From the NCBI GenBank assembly GCA_964544115.1, contig CAZJBP010000215.1, positions 1-5,639 on the forward strand: a DNA stretch of 5,639 bases. Direction: 5' to 3'. This DNA is from CAZJBP01 sp964544115 (GTDB lineage Bacteria > Verrucomicrobiota > Kiritimatiellia > UBA8416 > JADHWI01). The notes beneath the pieces are model-generated. The model was given only the letters and a program-made list of their open reading frames with translations. It ran no database searches and was not told the DNA's origin. Below, piece by piece: positions 5,327 through 5,639 of this stretch. Positions within the stretch are counted from its first letter, which is position 1, and each line of letters starts with the position of its first letter. The position numbers and the translations under genes were made by a program.

Positions 5327-5639
5327 ATGCGGATACTTTCGGGAATCCAGCCGTCGGGGCGATTGCACCTCGGCAACTACTTCGGGATGATGAAGCCGGC
5401 CCTCGAACTGCAGGCGCGGGGGCAGGCCTTCCTGTTCATTGCCAACTACCACGCCCTGACCACGGTCAGCGACCCCGGCCGGCTGCGCGAGGACACGCTG
5501 CACGTGGCCCTGGACTTCCTGGCCTGCGGGCTGGATCCGAAGCGCACGGTCTTCTTCCGGCAGAGCGATGTGCCGGAGGTGACGGAGCTGGCGTGGCTGC
5601 TGTCGGTCGTGACCCCGATGGGGCTGCTCGAGCGGTGCC
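5327..5639 (+). CDS. trpS: Tryptophanyl-tRNA synthetase, N-terminal part (runs off the window)
   Basis: Cytoplasmic class I aminoacyl-tRNA synthetase that activates tryptophan with ATP and charges tRNA-Trp. The first 104 residues are present. They open with SGIQPSGRLHLGNYFG, in which H14-L-G-N17 is the HIGH-type ATP-binding signature of TrpS. They continue with family-typical FIANYHALTT, LDFLACGLDP, FFRQSDVPEV and a final LSVVTPMGLLERC. The KMSKS loop and the anticodon-binding part lie beyond the right edge. The ATG is preceded by a GGAAAGGG purine run ending 5 bases upstream, a good ribosome binding site, and the protein starts at the expected distance from the signature. It is divergent from the lipoprotein operon with 174 bp between start codons. 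The reading frame is intact up to the edge. Confidence 0.96.
   Translation, partial: MRILSGIQPSGRLHLGNYFGMMKPALELQARGQAFLFIANYHALTTVSDPGRLREDTLHVALDFLACGLDPKRTVFFRQSDVPEVTELAWLLSVVTPMGLLERC

Overview
This is a GC-rich bacterial chromosome segment (roughly two-thirds G+C by eye), gene-dense and ordinary in layout, with no mobile element, CRISPR array or rRNA. I suspect a member of the PVC group (Verrucomicrobiota, Kiritimatiellota or Lentisphaerota). The grounds are the look of the TrpS N-terminus and the mix of DUF3568, DUF4136 and DUF3108 envelope proteins with a DUF1854-linked ABC exporter. This placement is an inference from memory of protein families and is only moderately secure. The identifiable promoters look sigma-70-like.

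Left part, plus strand. Bases 1-188 are a leader region with one conspicuous 15-bp palindrome (103-117) and no convincing gene. It is followed by a translationally overlapping pair (189-2414 and 2402-2905). The first gene encodes a type I ABC exporter half-transporter with an unusual cytoplasmic N-terminus (PH-like domain plus four-cysteine zinc ribbon). The second encodes a DUF1854 protein. Databases call this pair 'cyanophycin metabolism-associated', but no cyanophycin synthetase or cyanophycinase gene lies in this window, so the substrate is open.

Middle part. A secreted DUF3108 protein (2983-3828, plus) has its own promoter, placed so close to the ATG that the transcript may be leaderless. 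A tRNA-His gene (3895-3972, plus), with encoded G-1 and CCA, follows from a separate promoter.

Right part. Two lipoprotein genes on the minus strand, DUF3568 (4595-5152) then DUF4136 (3996-4598), overlap by ATGA and form an operon that converges on the tRNA gene. A 174-bp divergent intergenic region separates this operon from trpS (tryptophanyl-tRNA synthetase, plus), whose first 104 codons are in the window; the gene runs off the right edge.

Taken together the window combines two housekeeping translation genes (tRNA-His, trpS) with a group of poorly characterised envelope functions: one exporter, one secreted protein and two lipoproteins. The exporter/DUF1854 pair is the best candidate for an under-described system. 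I see no evidence for a defence or mobile system.
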